The notes under the pieces were generated by a model. It did no database searches. It saw only the letters and a program-made list of their open reading frames with translations, and was not told the DNA's origin. Below are positions 41,531-50,151 of a DNA stretch of 64,000 bases, piece after piece (positions within the stretch are counted from its first letter, which is position 1; each line of letters begins with the position of its first letter). The position numbers were made by a program, and so were the translations under genes. The DNA is from Metabacillus idriensis (GTDB lineage: Bacteria > Bacillota > Bacilli > Bacillales > Bacillaceae): contig NZ_WKKF01000003.1 of assembly GCF_009674765.1 (NCBI RefSeq), positions 62,001 to 126,000 on the forward strand, given 5' to 3'.

Positions 41531-42421
41531 TTAAACAACGCCAACCTCGTCTTCTGTCATTCGGTAAATCTCTTCCATTCTCTTTCCTCGCGCCCTTGCA
41601 AGAATATCCATGCGGACAGAGAGCTGTCTCATTGTGAAGGCCATTGTTTCATCAATGGTATGGCCGAATGCATTTTGCTCACCTGACATGCCTTCATGAT
41701 TTAGTTTGATTGCATATGGAGTCAGCTGCTTCATTTTTTCTGAAACGAGATCAAAAATATGCTCATGCTCGCTGATCAGGCGCTGCAGCAGGAAGGTGCC
41801 GTAGCCGATATGCCTTGATTCATCCTTTTTCAAAAGCCCTACTCCTTGTAACAATCCCGGCATAATGCCTGCTTCCTCAAGCGTCCTGTAAAAAGAGAAA
41901 TAACCTGTTTCAGCCAGAACACCTTCCACAAACATGTTGTAGACAGTGGATGCTTCAGCTATCGCTTCAGGGGATTGATCATGGATGAGACGATCCATCG
42001 TCTGCGGCAGCAGCTCATAAAAAATCGTTTTATAAGTGTCGGTGTGGTAGATTGAGAGATCACCTGTTTCGCCAATGGCATTAAGAGCCAAACGGAAAAA
42101 CTCGGTATGCTTTGCTTCTTCAAACAGAAACGTTGTCAAATACATTTCTTCTTCAATACGCCCTTCTTTTGCAATGGCCATCATAAGCGGCAGCAAATCA
42201 AGCGTTACTGCTTCCTCTCCTGCCTGAAATTGCGAGATGAGGCGAAGGACTTCGTTTCTCTGCGCGTCGCTTAGACTCTTCCAATCTTTTGTATCTTGTG
42301 TAAAATCAATATCTGACGGATTCCAAATCCCAAATCGCTTCGCCTTCTGAAAAAGCCGGTACGGCAGTAACTCTTCATTAATACCTCTGCTGCTTGTCGT
42401 AATGATTTCGCGTTTGTTCAT
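41531..42421 (-). CDS. R2-like ligand-binding oxidase (R2lox), Mn/Fe type
   Basis: A 296-residue ferritin-fold protein close to ribonucleotide reductase R2 but of the R2lox branch. Visible metal ligands are Glu69, Glu102, His105, Glu166, Glu201 and His204 (QAGEEAVTLD, FEEAKHTEF, VEGVLAETG, DESRHIGYG). Val72 and Tyr161 correspond to the Val-Tyr pair that forms an ether cross-link in the Geobacillus protein. These enzymes use a Mn/Fe centre and bind a fatty-acid-like ligand; the true substrate is unknown. No RNR large subunit is nearby. First gene of an operon with aldehyde and alcohol dehydrogenases. AGGAGGGAACG precedes the ATG. Confidence 0.87.
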   Translation of the reverse strand: MNKREIITTSSRGINEELLPYRLFQKAKRFGIWNPSDIDFTQDTKDWKSLSDAQRNEVLRLISQFQAGEEAVTLDLLPLMMAIAKEGRIEEEMYLTTFLFEEAKHTEFFRLALNAIGETGDLSIYHTDTYKTIFYELLPQTMDRLIHDQSPEAIAEASTVYNMFVEGVLAETGYFSFYRTLEEAGIMPGLLQGVGLLKKDESRHIGYGTFLLQRLISEHEHIFDLVSEKMKQLTPYAIKLNHEGMSGEQNAFGHTIDETMAFTMRQLSVRMDILARARGKRMEEIYRMTEDEVGVV

Positions 42422-42467
42422 CGTTCCCTCCTGATTTGAATTATTTTTAAATGCGATGCTCTTATAT

Positions 42468-42497
42468 TTGTAAGTGCTTACATTTTTATTTTACAAT
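42468..42497 (+). promoter_or_regulatory. Candidate promoter of the LuxR-type gene with an overlapping inverted repeat
   Basis: TTGTAA (42468-42473) and TACAAT (42492-42497), spacer 18. The inverted repeat TGTAAG-TG-CTTACA (42469-42482) covers the -35 and lies in the shared divergent region, so it may be an operator for the LuxR-type protein acting on both sides. Confidence 0.5.
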
Positions 42498-42547
42498 GAG
42501 AGATGAAGGTGAAATAGTACTGAAAAGGTAGGGGAGGAAATTGTCGA

Positions 42548-43219
42548 ATGCTAGATGCTAGAGTAAGAGAATATATTCGTGAAGCTTCCCAAATTCACGA
42601 TTTTACGAAAAGGACCGAGAGGATGGTCCTCGGCTGTGTTCAGTTTTTCCCTTTCAAGCGCGCTTCAATTTTTACATACTCATCCTTCAGTTATGTAGGA
42701 GAAGGCTTAATTCAGGCAGACAAAGGAAAAATCACATCCATGCACTGGATAAAAGAAGATGTCCGCTACATCCCGCCAGTATACAATGCCCTTAAGAATA
42801 ATCAGCTTCAGCTCATTGACCTCACACAAAGCAACGTTCCTTTTCCAGAAAAGTACATCAATCAATTTAAGCTGTCCACCCTTGCCATCATTCCAATCAG
42901 CAGCTCGAATAACGTGATAGGCTGCGTTCTTGCAGACCAGTATACAGGCAGGAGGCAATCTATTAGAAGTCATGTAGAGCAGCTGTCTTACTACTTCCAG
43001 GAATTTATCTCGCAAAATTCTAATCGTATTCTAAGCAAACGGGAAACCGAAGTCCTTCAGCATCTGGCAAATGGCTATTGCATGAAAGAAATGGCTGTAC
43101 ACATGAAAATCAGCGAATTTACTGTGCGTGATTACCTAAGTGCGGTGATCCGGAAATTAGGGGTGAAGCACCGCGCTGAGGCCGTTGCGGTAGGACTCAG
43201 GAAAGGCATTATCCATTAA
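42548..43219 (+). CDS. LuxR-type HTH regulator with N-terminal sensor domain
   Basis: A 223-residue regulator. The C-terminal 60 residues (SKRETEVLQHLANGYCMKEM, ISEFTVRDYLSAVIRKLGV) form a LuxR/GerE helix-turn-helix. The first 155 residues look like a GAF-type ligand domain and lack the phosphorylatable Asp pattern of receivers. It is divergent from the R2lox operon and is its probable regulator. GGGGAGGAAATT precedes ATG 42548. A weak AGCCCGC/GCGGGTT stem without a T-run follows its stop. Confidence 0.82.
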   Translation: MLDARVREYIREASQIHDFTKRTERMVLGCVQFFPFKRASIFTYSSFSYVGEGLIQADKGKITSMHWIKEDVRYIPPVYNALKNNQLQLIDLTQSNVPFPEKYINQFKLSTLAIIPISSSNNVIGCVLADQYTGRRQSIRSHVEQLSYYFQEFISQNSNRILSKRETEVLQHLANGYCMKEMAVHMKISEFTVRDYLSAVIRKLGVKHRAEAVAVGLRKGIIH

Positions 43220-43283
43220 AAAGCCCGCTGCCTTTTTATTTGCGCGGGTTCATGTCTTAGAGAGACGAAAGTTTAAATTTTTT

Positions 43284-43338
43284 GCTCTTCGATGGCAAGC
43301 GGAGTCGCCTAACTCAAACGGGTGCTTCCGCTTTTCTT
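43284..43338. repeat. Remnant of the family D repeat
   Basis: AAGCGGAGTCGCC...GGGTGCTTCCGCTTTT resembles the ends of the fuller element at 45501-45622, with the middle missing. Confidence 0.45.
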
Positions 43339-43744
43339 AGATTAGCGGTCTTCTCATGTATTCTTCAGTTTCAAAGCCAAACTGTCTGTAAAGATTATGA
43401 GCATCCTTGGTGGCAAGGCCCATTTTCGTGTTTTTGATCGTGGGATGACTGATGATGCATTCCACTAAGAATTTCCCAAGCCCGCGTCCTCTGTATTCCT
43501 CGTCAATGATGACATCCATGATCCATGAAAAGACTGCCTGATCTGTAATGACTCTGGCAAAACCTATTTGTCTGCCATTCTGATCGTACAATCCGAAGCT
43601 CAGAGAGTGCTTAATGCTCTCTTCTATTACTTTTCTAGAGCGGCCCTTTGCCCAGTATGACTCACTGATCCAAGCCTCTATCTTTTCAATTTGCAGCAAG
43701 GTTTGATCGTCTGACACGTGGTATTCGTTTTTCTGCCATTCCAC
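43337..43744 (-). CDS. GNAT family N-acetyltransferase
   Basis: A 135-residue single-domain acetyltransferase. DVIIDEEYRGRGLGKFLVEC is the acetyl-CoA binding block, and GLATKDAHNLYRQFGFE the C-terminal motif. FARVITDQAVFSWIMDV precedes. Acceptor unknown. AGAGAGGAGCTGC precedes the ATG. It is divergent from acyP. Confidence 0.85.
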   Translation of the reverse strand: MEWQKNEYHVSDDQTLLQIEKIEAWISESYWAKGRSRKVIEESIKHSLSFGLYDQNGRQIGFARVITDQAVFSWIMDVIIDEEYRGRGLGKFLVECIISHPTIKNTKMGLATKDAHNLYRQFGFETEEYMRRPLI

Positions 43745-43823
43745 CTGCAGCAGCTCCTCTCTCTCTTTTTATTTGATTATAATAGGTAAACAACGGGAAA
43801 TGAGACGTTAGGAGGCGATTTTT

Positions 43824-44099
43824 ATGATAAAAACCTTAAATATGATTGCAGCTGGCCGGGTACAGGGAGTCGGCTTCCGTTTTCACACCCAGAAAATTGC
43901 CGCTTCACATGAACTGACAGGCTGGGTGAAAAATAGGGATGACGGAACTGTTGAAATTATGGTTCAGGGAGAGGACAAGCAATTGGAAGATTTCCTGAAG
44001 GATTTGAAGGAAGGCAACCGTTATGCTGAGGTAGACGACATTTCAGTAAAAGGGGAGCTTCAGTCTGAGACGTTTTCTGAGTTTAAGATATTGCATTGA
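43824..44099 (+). CDS. acyP: Acylphosphatase (YflL)
   Basis: A 91-residue enzyme hydrolysing acyl phosphates. The phosphate loop AAGRVQGVGFRF includes Arg19, and GWVKNRDDGTVE includes Asn37, the two catalytic residues of the family. TTAGGAGGCGATTTTT precedes the ATG. Next to nos as in B. subtilis (yflL-yflM), though here on the opposite strand and converging. Confidence 0.93.
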   Translation: MIKTLNMIAAGRVQGVGFRFHTQKIAASHELTGWVKNRDDGTVEIMVQGEDKQLEDFLKDLKEGNRYAEVDDISVKGELQSETFSEFKILH

Positions 44100-44135
44100 A
44101 TTTACAGCTTGAACAAAGTATACGGACTCTAATCA

Positions 44136-44163
44136 AAAATGACCATGAGAATGGTCTTTTTCT
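44136..44163 (+). terminator. Terminator of acyP
   Basis: GACCAT-gaga-ATGGTC followed by TTTTTC, 37 bases after the stop. Confidence 0.75.
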
Positions 44164-44351
44164 ATGTGCACTTGGCAAATACCTTCCTTCTGAAACAGGA
44201 ATTCTTCAACCTGTTTTCAGATAAAAGAGAGTTTACTTTCCAAAACTGCTCACTTACTTTCTTAAATGTCCATTTTACATGTGGAAATCAATGAAATACT
44301 TTCCAAAACGCCTCAAATACTTTCTTTTTTCCAACGACCTCCTAATTACCA

Positions 44352-44382
44352 TAAAAAAACAAGCCCCCCGCAAGAGCTTGTC
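44352..44382 (-). terminator. Terminator of nos
   Basis: Minus strand ACAAGC-tcttgcggggg-GCTTGT followed by T7, adjacent to the nos stop codon. Confidence 0.8.
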
Positions 44383-45471
44383 CTAGTAAGCACGATCCTG
44401 ATAAAAATAGTTCGGCTTGATGATTTTATTTTCATACTGCTTATGAAAAATATGAGTTGTCGCCGGGGACACTGGAGGAATCAGCCAAGTCCAGTCTCCA
44501 GTCACGTCGCGTCCTTCTGACATTTCATTATGTTCAAACCGCTTAAATTGCTGGGCAGCTGTATGATGATCGACGATGCTGGCACCAGCTTCTTTATAAG
44601 AATGCAAAACGGCAAGGTTCAGTTCAACAAGCGCTTTGTCTTTCCAAAGTGTCGCATTGGAAGAGGTGGCAAGGCCCAATAGCGAAGCGACTTTTGGAAG
44701 CATGTTATACCTGCCCTCATCCGCCAGATTCCTCGCGCCAATTTCTGTTCCCATATACCAGCCATTGAACGGAGCTGCAGGAAATGTCATCCCGCCTATT
44801 TCAAGGCTCATATCAGAGATAATCGGAACGGCATACCATTTGGCATTCAGCTCACTGAACTCCGGGTATTGAGGATGCGAGATTGGAATCTCCAGCACAA
44901 TTTCAGAGGGAATTTCAAACCACACCGGCTCCCTATTTTCTGCCTGAATGACAAGAGGAAGTAAATCATAGTCCGTCCCTTCGCCCTTCCATCCAAGTTC
45001 TTCGCATTTCTTTGTAAATACGATGGATCCCGGATCGCCGACAATTCCAGAATCTGTTTCATAGCCTGCATATCTAAGCAGCTGATGATTCCAGATCCGC
45101 ACTGGCGCAGTTCCATCCTCCCCTGGCTTAAAAATCGTAATCAGCGGACGGATTCGGCCGTTGTTTGTTGCATATTCTATATGTGAAAACAGTGCGTCCC
45201 TGATTTCTTCTTCCGCAGCAAGCTCTCTTGCATCCACCACTCTAAGCGTGTTCCAAAATAAACGGCCAATGCACTTATTGCTGTTTCTCCAAGCCATTTT
45301 AGCCCCGTGCTCAAGTTCTTCAAACGTTAAATGATACTGACCCTCTTGACCGAGCAGAGATTTAATTTGCAATAGACGGGAAACGGTTTCTTCTTCCGTT
45401 TTGCCGAGCTCATGATAACATTGCCTAATGAATTGCTCTGCTTCAATCATATATTCAAGTTGAGTAGCCAC
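44383..45471 (-). CDS. nos: Bacterial nitric oxide synthase oxygenase (YflM)
   Basis: A 362-residue oxygenase-only nitric oxide synthase making NO and citrulline from arginine with a borrowed flavodoxin-type reductase. [16 protein letters not shown] holds the heme-ligating Cys67, [11 protein letters not shown] the arginine-site segment, and [15 protein letters not shown] and CPLxV-like pterin-side segments follow. It starts with GTG at 45471, preceded by TAGGAGGTTATC. The neighbour acyP supports synteny with B. subtilis. Confidence 0.95.
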   Translation of the reverse strand: MATQLEYMIEAEQFIRQCYHELGKTEEETVSRLLQIKSLLGQEGQYHLTFEELEHGAKMAWRNSNKCIGRLFWNTLRVVDARELAAEEEIRDALFSHIEYATNNGRIRPLITIFKPGEDGTAPVRIWNHQLLRYAGYETDSGIVGDPGSIVFTKKCEELGWKGEGTDYDLLPLVIQAENREPVWFEIPSEIVLEIPISHPQYPEFSELNAKWYAVPIISDMSLEIGGMTFPAAPFNGWYMGTEIGARNLADEGRYNMLPKVASLLGLATSSNATLWKDKALVELNLAVLHSYKEAGASIVDHHTAAQQFKRFEHNEMSEGRDVTGDWTWLIPPVSPATTHIFHKQYENKIIKPNYFYQDRAY

Positions 45472-45500
45472 GATAACCTCCTAAATAACCAAGCTTATAA

Positions 45501-45622
45501 GAAAAGCGGAATCGCCCGGTTAGCTCCGACAGACAGATAAGGATCCGACAGAAAAGGCGCTTTTTGCCTTTACTGGCGGAGCCGTTCTGGCCGAGGAGTT
45601 GGGCGATGGAGCTAGACATCAA
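45501..45622. repeat. Structured intergenic repeat, family D
   Basis: A long imperfect palindrome: GCGGAATCGCCCGGTTAGCT and GAGTTGGGCGATGGAGCTAG pair at the ends, with AAAGGCGCTTTTTGCCTTT inside. I recall related elements between genes in many Bacillaceae. A shorter remnant is at 43284-43338. Confidence 0.65.
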
Positions 45623-45911
45623 AGCGCAAAATAAATACTTTCTTATCTCTTAAAGTAAGAACTACGTAAATTTTTCGAAAAAAGATCATATCCGATATCA
45701 TTACAGTATAGCATCTCTATTGAAGCATACTTTTACTACATGCAAAACTTTCATGAACTTTTCTATACGGAAAAAATATATATGAAAGGAATCGCGAATG
45801 ATTCATATGTATCAAGGGATTCTAGCACTACAAAAAAGATATTCTATAAAAATATGAAAAACTTATCATTTTTTTGTTGCAATATGAAAGCCCTTTATTT
45901 AAAATAGGTTT

Positions 45912-45926
45912 ATGCAAGCGATTGCA
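45912..45926 (+). promoter_or_regulatory. CcpA cre or LacI-family operator upstream of the PTS gene
   Basis: ATGCAAGCGATTGCA is a full match to WTGNAANCGNWNNCW and nearly palindromic. TTGCAC recurs at 45922, 45931 and 45943, so a regulator of the LacI or other type could bind several times. The 45627-45910 stretch shows AT-rich sequence without a gene. Confidence 0.65.
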
Positions 45927-46040
45927 CATGTTGCACTCATATTTGCACGAATCTATTTATTAAAAAATTAGTAAGCAATTCTGCCTAGTAATGAATTCGT
46001 TTACAAAAATTATATTTATTAAGGGAAAGAAGGGCAAAAG

Positions 46041-47681
46041 ATGAAGAACTTATTATCGTTTGATTTCTGGCAAAAATTCGGTAAAGCCTTAATGGTTGTT
46101 GTAGCAGTTATGCCAGCAGCCGGTATTATGATCTCACTTGGCAAGTTAATCGCCATGTCAGGCGGAGACATCACATTGGTGCAAACGATTGCACGAGTAA
46201 TGGAAGACATCGGTTGGGGCATCATTACCAACCTTCACATCCTGTTTGCAGTTGCCATCGGGGGTTCCTGGGCTAAGGAACGTGCTGGCGGTGCATTCGC
46301 TGCATTAATCGCATTCGTACTAATTAACCGTATTACAGGAGCAATCTTCGGCGTTAACTCTGCAATGCTTGCAGATCCTGAAGCTACTGTAAACTCTTTA
46401 TTCGGACAAGAATTAATTGTTAAAGATTACTTCACATCTGTTTTAGGTGCTCCTGCATTAAACATGGGAGTATTTGTAGGTATTATTGCAGGTTTCCTTG
46501 GTGCAAACCTGTTCAACAAATATTACAACTACAACAAACTGCCAGAATCACTTTCTTTCTTTAACGGCAAACGCTTTGTGCCTTTCGCAGTTATCGGCGG
46601 ATCTGTTGTAACCGCTGTCGTATTATCTCTAGTTTGGCCATTTATTCAAGGTCTATTAAATGACTTCGGTCAATGGATTGCTACTTCACGCAACACAGCT
46701 CCAATTGTTGCACCATTTATCTTCGGTGCGCTTGAGCGTCTGCTTCTTCCGTTCGGTCTGCATCACATGCTGACAGTGCCGATGAACTATACGTCTCTTG
46801 GCGGAACTTACGAAATCTTAACTGGCGGAAGCGCCGGTTCAACAGTTGCAGGTCAGGATCCTTTATGGCTTGCATGGATTGCCGACTTAAATAACTTCCT
46901 TGCTGCAGGAGATACTGCAAGCTATAACCAATTGTTAAACGACGTTACTCCAGCACGCTTTAAAGTTGGACAAATGATTCTTTCTACAGCTTCACTTATC
47001 GGTATTGCTTATGCTATGTACCGCAATGTTGACAAAGAAAAACGCACGAAATACAAATCAATGTTCTTATCTGCAGGTCTTGCAGTATTTTTAACAGGTG
47101 TAACTGAGCCTATCGAGTTCATGTTCATGTTTGCTGCTCCACTTCTATATATTGTGTACGCTATTACTACAGGTCTTGTTTTTGCGATTGTCGATATTAT
47201 CGACATCCGTGTTCACTCATTTGGTTTCATTGAGCTATTAACCCGTACTCCAATGATCATCAAAGCTGGTTTATGGATGGATATTGTGAACTTTGTTCTT
47301 GCATGTTTAGTATTCTTCGGTCTTAACTTTGGAATCGCTAACTTCATGATCAAACGATTCAACTTCCCTACTCCGGGACGCAATGGAAACTACATCGATT
47401 CTGAAGAGCCTGCTGCTAAAGGCACTGCTGCAGTAAACAGCGATTCACAGGCATCTGCTATCATTACTTTACTTGGCGGATCTGCTAATATTGAAGATGT
47501 AGATGCATGTATGACACGCCTTCGTGTTACGGTAAAAGATTCAGGCAAAGTTGCAGGCGAGGCAAAATGGAAAGAAAATGGCGCTCTCGGCTTAATCATT
47601 AAAGACAAAGGTGTACAAGCAATCTACGGACCGAAAGCAGATGTTTTAAAATCTGATATTCAAGATACGTTAGGAGCTTAA
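46041..47681 (+). CDS. PTS alpha-glucoside/maltose-type transporter, EIICB
   Basis: A 546-residue membrane protein. The EIIC domain comes first (residues 1-440, ten helices, LLLPFGLHHMLTVPMNYT and GVTEPIEFMFMFAAPLL), and the EIIB domain is C-terminal (about 465-546) with the phosphorylated cysteine in IEDVDACMTRLRV. This order is that of the maltose/alpha-glucoside and glucose branch (MalP/GlvC-like), opposite to TreP at 26.4-27.8 kb. No EIIA and no 6-phospho-alpha-glucosidase are adjacent. GGGAAAGAAGGGCAAAAG precedes the ATG. The next gene begins two bases after the stop. Confidence 0.87.
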   Translation: MKNLLSFDFWQKFGKALMVVVAVMPAAGIMISLGKLIAMSGGDITLVQTIARVMEDIGWGIITNLHILFAVAIGGSWAKERAGGAFAALIAFVLINRITGAIFGVNSAMLADPEATVNSLFGQELIVKDYFTSVLGAPALNMGVFVGIIAGFLGANLFNKYYNYNKLPESLSFFNGKRFVPFAVIGGSVVTAVVLSLVWPFIQGLLNDFGQWIATSRNTAPIVAPFIFGALERLLLPFGLHHMLTVPMNYTSLGGTYEILTGGSAGSTVAGQDPLWLAWIADLNNFLAAGDTASYNQLLNDVTPARFKVGQMILSTASLIGIAYAMYRNVDKEKRTKYKSMFLSAGLAVFLTGVTEPIEFMFMFAAPLLYIVYAITTGLVFAIVDIIDIRVHSFGFIELLTRTPMIIKAGLWMDIVNFVLACLVFFGLNFGIANFMIKRFNFPTPGRNGNYIDSEEPAAKGTAAVNSDSQASAIITLLGGSANIEDVDACMTRLRVTVKDSGKVAGEAKWKENGALGLIIKDKGVQAIYGPKADVLKSDIQDTLGA

Positions 47682-47683
47682 CC

Positions 47684-48475
47684 ATGAAATTATTAACGCT
47701 TAATTGTCACTCTTGGCAAGAAGAAAACCAGATGGAGAAAATCAAAACACTGGCGAAAACCATCCAGGAAAAATCATTTGATGTGATTGCCCTTCAGGAA
47801 GTCAGCCAGCTTGAAGATGAAGCCATCGTCTATGCTCAGGTTAAAAAGAACAATTACGCGTTAGTTCTTCTCGATGAATTAAAACAGCTTGGGGTAACCG
47901 ATTATGAGCTCGTCTGGGGCTTTGCCCATATCGGATACCCTGGGTATGAAGAGGGTCTTGCAATCCTGACTAAACATCCTATAGTGGATTCAGAGGTCTT
48001 TTGCGTGACAAAAGGACAAGATACCTCTTACTGGAAAACACGCTCGATCGTACGCGCGACCATCAAATACAATGAGAAATTAGTCTCCTTCTACTCATGT
48101 CATCTTGGCTGGTGGCATGACGAAGAGGAACCGTGCAAATTCCAGCTTGATTCTCTTCTTCAAAAGCTCGACCGATCTCATCCTTTCTTCTTATTGGGTG
48201 ACTTCAATAACAGCGCTGAAATAAGAGATGAAGGATATGATTACCTTCTTTCAAACGGTTTATATGATACGTATACACTCGCTGAAGATAAGGATTCAGG
48301 TATAACCGTTAAAGGCAAAATTGCCGGCTGGGATGAAAACAAACAAGATTTGCGCATTGATTTGATTCTATCAAGTGATGAGGTTAAAGTGCTGTCATCA
48401 AAGGTTATTTTCAACGGCAAACATAAACCTGCCGTTTCAGATCATTATGGTGTGGAGACAGAGATTTGCATGTAA
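47684..48475 (+). CDS. Endonuclease/exonuclease/phosphatase family protein
   Basis: A 263-residue DNase I-fold hydrolase. MKLLTLNCHSW and VIALQEVS supply the Asn and Glu metal ligands, FYSCHLGWWH and LLGDFNNSAE follow, and PAVSDHYGVETEI holds the final Asp-His. No signal peptide, so it acts in the cytoplasm. It starts two bases after the PTS gene stop, hence translationally linked to sugar uptake. It may hydrolyse a phosphodiester or phosphosugar product; that is inference from the pairing. Confidence 0.85.
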   Translation: MKLLTLNCHSWQEENQMEKIKTLAKTIQEKSFDVIALQEVSQLEDEAIVYAQVKKNNYALVLLDELKQLGVTDYELVWGFAHIGYPGYEEGLAILTKHPIVDSEVFCVTKGQDTSYWKTRSIVRATIKYNEKLVSFYSCHLGWWHDEEEPCKFQLDSLLQKLDRSHPFFLLGDFNNSAEIRDEGYDYLLSNGLYDTYTLAEDKDSGITVKGKIAGWDENKQDLRIDLILSSDEVKVLSSKVIFNGKHKPAVSDHYGVETEICM

Positions 48476-48476
48476 A

Positions 48477-48512
48477 TGAAGGCTGCTTCTTTTAAAGAGG
48501 CAGCTTTTTTTT
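48477..48512 (+). terminator. Terminator of the PTS operon
   Basis: GCTGCTTCTTT-ta-AAAGAGGCAGC followed by T8, at the stop codon. Confidence 0.85.
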
Positions 48513-48595
48513 CATTTTGTCATCTTTTCTTTTTCTTTTTACGTTTATCCTATATATCTCACGGGGAAATTAAAAAGGTTATAGGGAGGTCGACT

Positions 48596-49408
48596 ATGAA
48601 AGATTTGCTAAGAAGAATTCACCATCACGAATTAAACGACTTATCAGCAGTTATTGCCTATTATTTTTTACTATCCCTTTTTCCGCTGCTAATTTTTTTA
48701 ATCGCCATGTTCCCATATTTTTCGCTCGATGTCACTCCACTATTAACGTGGATTAATCACTACGTGCCTTCTGAAACGGCTGAGCTGCTTACAGAACAGA
48801 TTAGAAGTCTGTTTGGGGAAACAAACAGCTACATACTTGCATTCGGTGTGATCGCAGCGCTCTGGTCTGCAAGCAATGCAACGCATATTTTAATTCGGGC
48901 TTTCAACCGGGCGCTTGAGATTAAGGAAACCCGTGCTTACATCAAAGTCCGCATAGATGCTCTGCTTTTAGCAGCAGGACTTATTATTACGATTACAATC
49001 GCCCTGCTTCTTCCAGTATTCGGAAAAGTCATCATTGACACCCTGACCCGCTATGCACCTTTTCTTGAAAATATAAATCCGCTGCTGAATCAGGCAAGGT
49101 GGATCATTTCATTTCTCATGATTAATTTGGTTTTGCTCGCTCTTTATTATTTTGCACCAAATGAAAAGCTCGGGTTTTTTGATATCTATTTCGGATCACT
49201 TTTTGCAACATCACTCTGGAGCATCAGCTCTTATGGATTTTCTTTTTACGTTGATAATTTCAAAGCCTTCAACGCTGCTTATGGAAGTTTGGGAGGCATT
49301 ATTATTTTGCTCATATGGCTTTATTTCACCGCCTTCTCCATTCTGCTTGGAGGAGAAATAAATGCCATGCGCGTCTGCCGCAGAAAGAAAAAGTTCTGTC
49401 CGGATTGA
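48596..49408 (+). CDS. YihY/BrkB family membrane protein (second copy)
   Basis: A 270-residue protein with six predicted helices and the family blocks LNDLSAVIAYYFLLSLFPLLIFLI, ALWSASNATHILIRAFNRA and AAYGSLGGIIILLIWLYF. It is a paralogue of yfkH at 12670-13512. AGGGAGGTCGACT fixes ATG 48596; the longer in-frame form from 48476 overlaps the preceding terminator. It is followed after 88 bases by the DedA gene on the same strand, possibly one transcript. Confidence 0.85.
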   Translation: MKDLLRRIHHHELNDLSAVIAYYFLLSLFPLLIFLIAMFPYFSLDVTPLLTWINHYVPSETAELLTEQIRSLFGETNSYILAFGVIAALWSASNATHILIRAFNRALEIKETRAYIKVRIDALLLAAGLIITITIALLLPVFGKVIIDTLTRYAPFLENINPLLNQARWIISFLMINLVLLALYYFAPNEKLGFFDIYFGSLFATSLWSISSYGFSFYVDNFKAFNAAYGSLGGIIILLIWLYFTAFSILLGGEINAMRVCRRKKKFCPD

Positions 49409-49496
49409 TTTTCTCCTTAATGTACCAGTTTGATATTTATGGAAGCGGGTATTTTCACAGTAAGAAGAAGAAGAAAGAGAGGAGAAAAGAGATCTC

Positions 49497-50108
49497 ATGT
49501 TAGATTTCATCATAAATCTGCTGCGGGAGTTTGGAATATGGGGTCTTATGGCGGGTCTTGCAATTGAAGCCTCATCCCTGCCTTTTCCAGGTTCACTTAT
49601 AACCCTTGCGTATGGCTATTTACTGGATTTATCGATTCTCCAATTAATCTGGATTGCCTTTTTAGGCAGTGCGGTTTACACGGTATTCAGTTTTATTCCT
49701 TATTGGATTGGATATAAATTAGAGCATAAAATGAAAAAGAAGCTGACCAAAAAGAAAAAAACCTTTGAGAAAACACAGCGCTGGTTCAAAAAATGCGGTC
49801 TTTGGAGCATTGCAATTGCGCGTCCTTTAGGAATCGGCAACTATATTTCTTACGTCTCAGGGCTGTCAAAAGTAAAGGCTTTGCCATTTGCCGGACTTAC
49901 ATTTTTAGGGGTATTCCCTCTGAATATCACGATGCTCTGGCTTGGACAGATCGGCAATCTAAAATCGATCTCTGCATTCATGTCTGATATGCAGACTTAT
50001 ATTATGATTGCTGTCGGATTAGCGATTATCCTATTCCTTCTATACCGTTTTGTTTACAAGAAGAAGGATTGTTCTGATCCAGCCAGTTCCTCCAGTCAAA
50101 AAGTATAA
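49497..50108 (+). CDS. DedA family membrane protein
   Basis: A 203-residue SNARE-associated/DedA protein. EASSLPFPGSLITLAYGYLL is the re-entrant first motif, and ARPLGIGNYISYVSGLSKV the second with the conserved Arg-Pro. Members help flip undecaprenyl phosphate or phospholipids across the membrane; which lipid here is unknown. AGAGAGGAGAAAAG precedes the ATG. Confidence 0.87.
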   Translation: MLDFIINLLREFGIWGLMAGLAIEASSLPFPGSLITLAYGYLLDLSILQLIWIAFLGSAVYTVFSFIPYWIGYKLEHKMKKKLTKKKKTFEKTQRWFKKCGLWSIAIARPLGIGNYISYVSGLSKVKALPFAGLTFLGVFPLNITMLWLGQIGNLKSISAFMSDMQTYIMIAVGLAIILFLLYRFVYKKKDCSDPASSSSQKV

Positions 50109-50112
50109 TAAA

Positions 50113-50151
50113 AATAATCCAAGGGGAAAATTTCCCTTGGATTATTTTTTT
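50113..50151. terminator. Bidirectional terminator
   Basis: AATAATCCAAGGG-gaaaattt-CCCTTGGATTATT followed by T7; it serves the DedA gene and, on the minus strand, the permease gene. Confidence 0.88.

Noticed and set aside
41531-42421. Ribonucleotide reductase small subunit
   Set aside because: Length, the Val/Tyr pair, the missing large subunit gene and the adjacent dehydrogenases fit the R2lox branch instead.
44383-45471. Possible fusion of nitric oxide synthase with a reductase domain
   Set aside because: The frame ends at the oxygenase boundary and the next 570 bases have no reductase-like frame.
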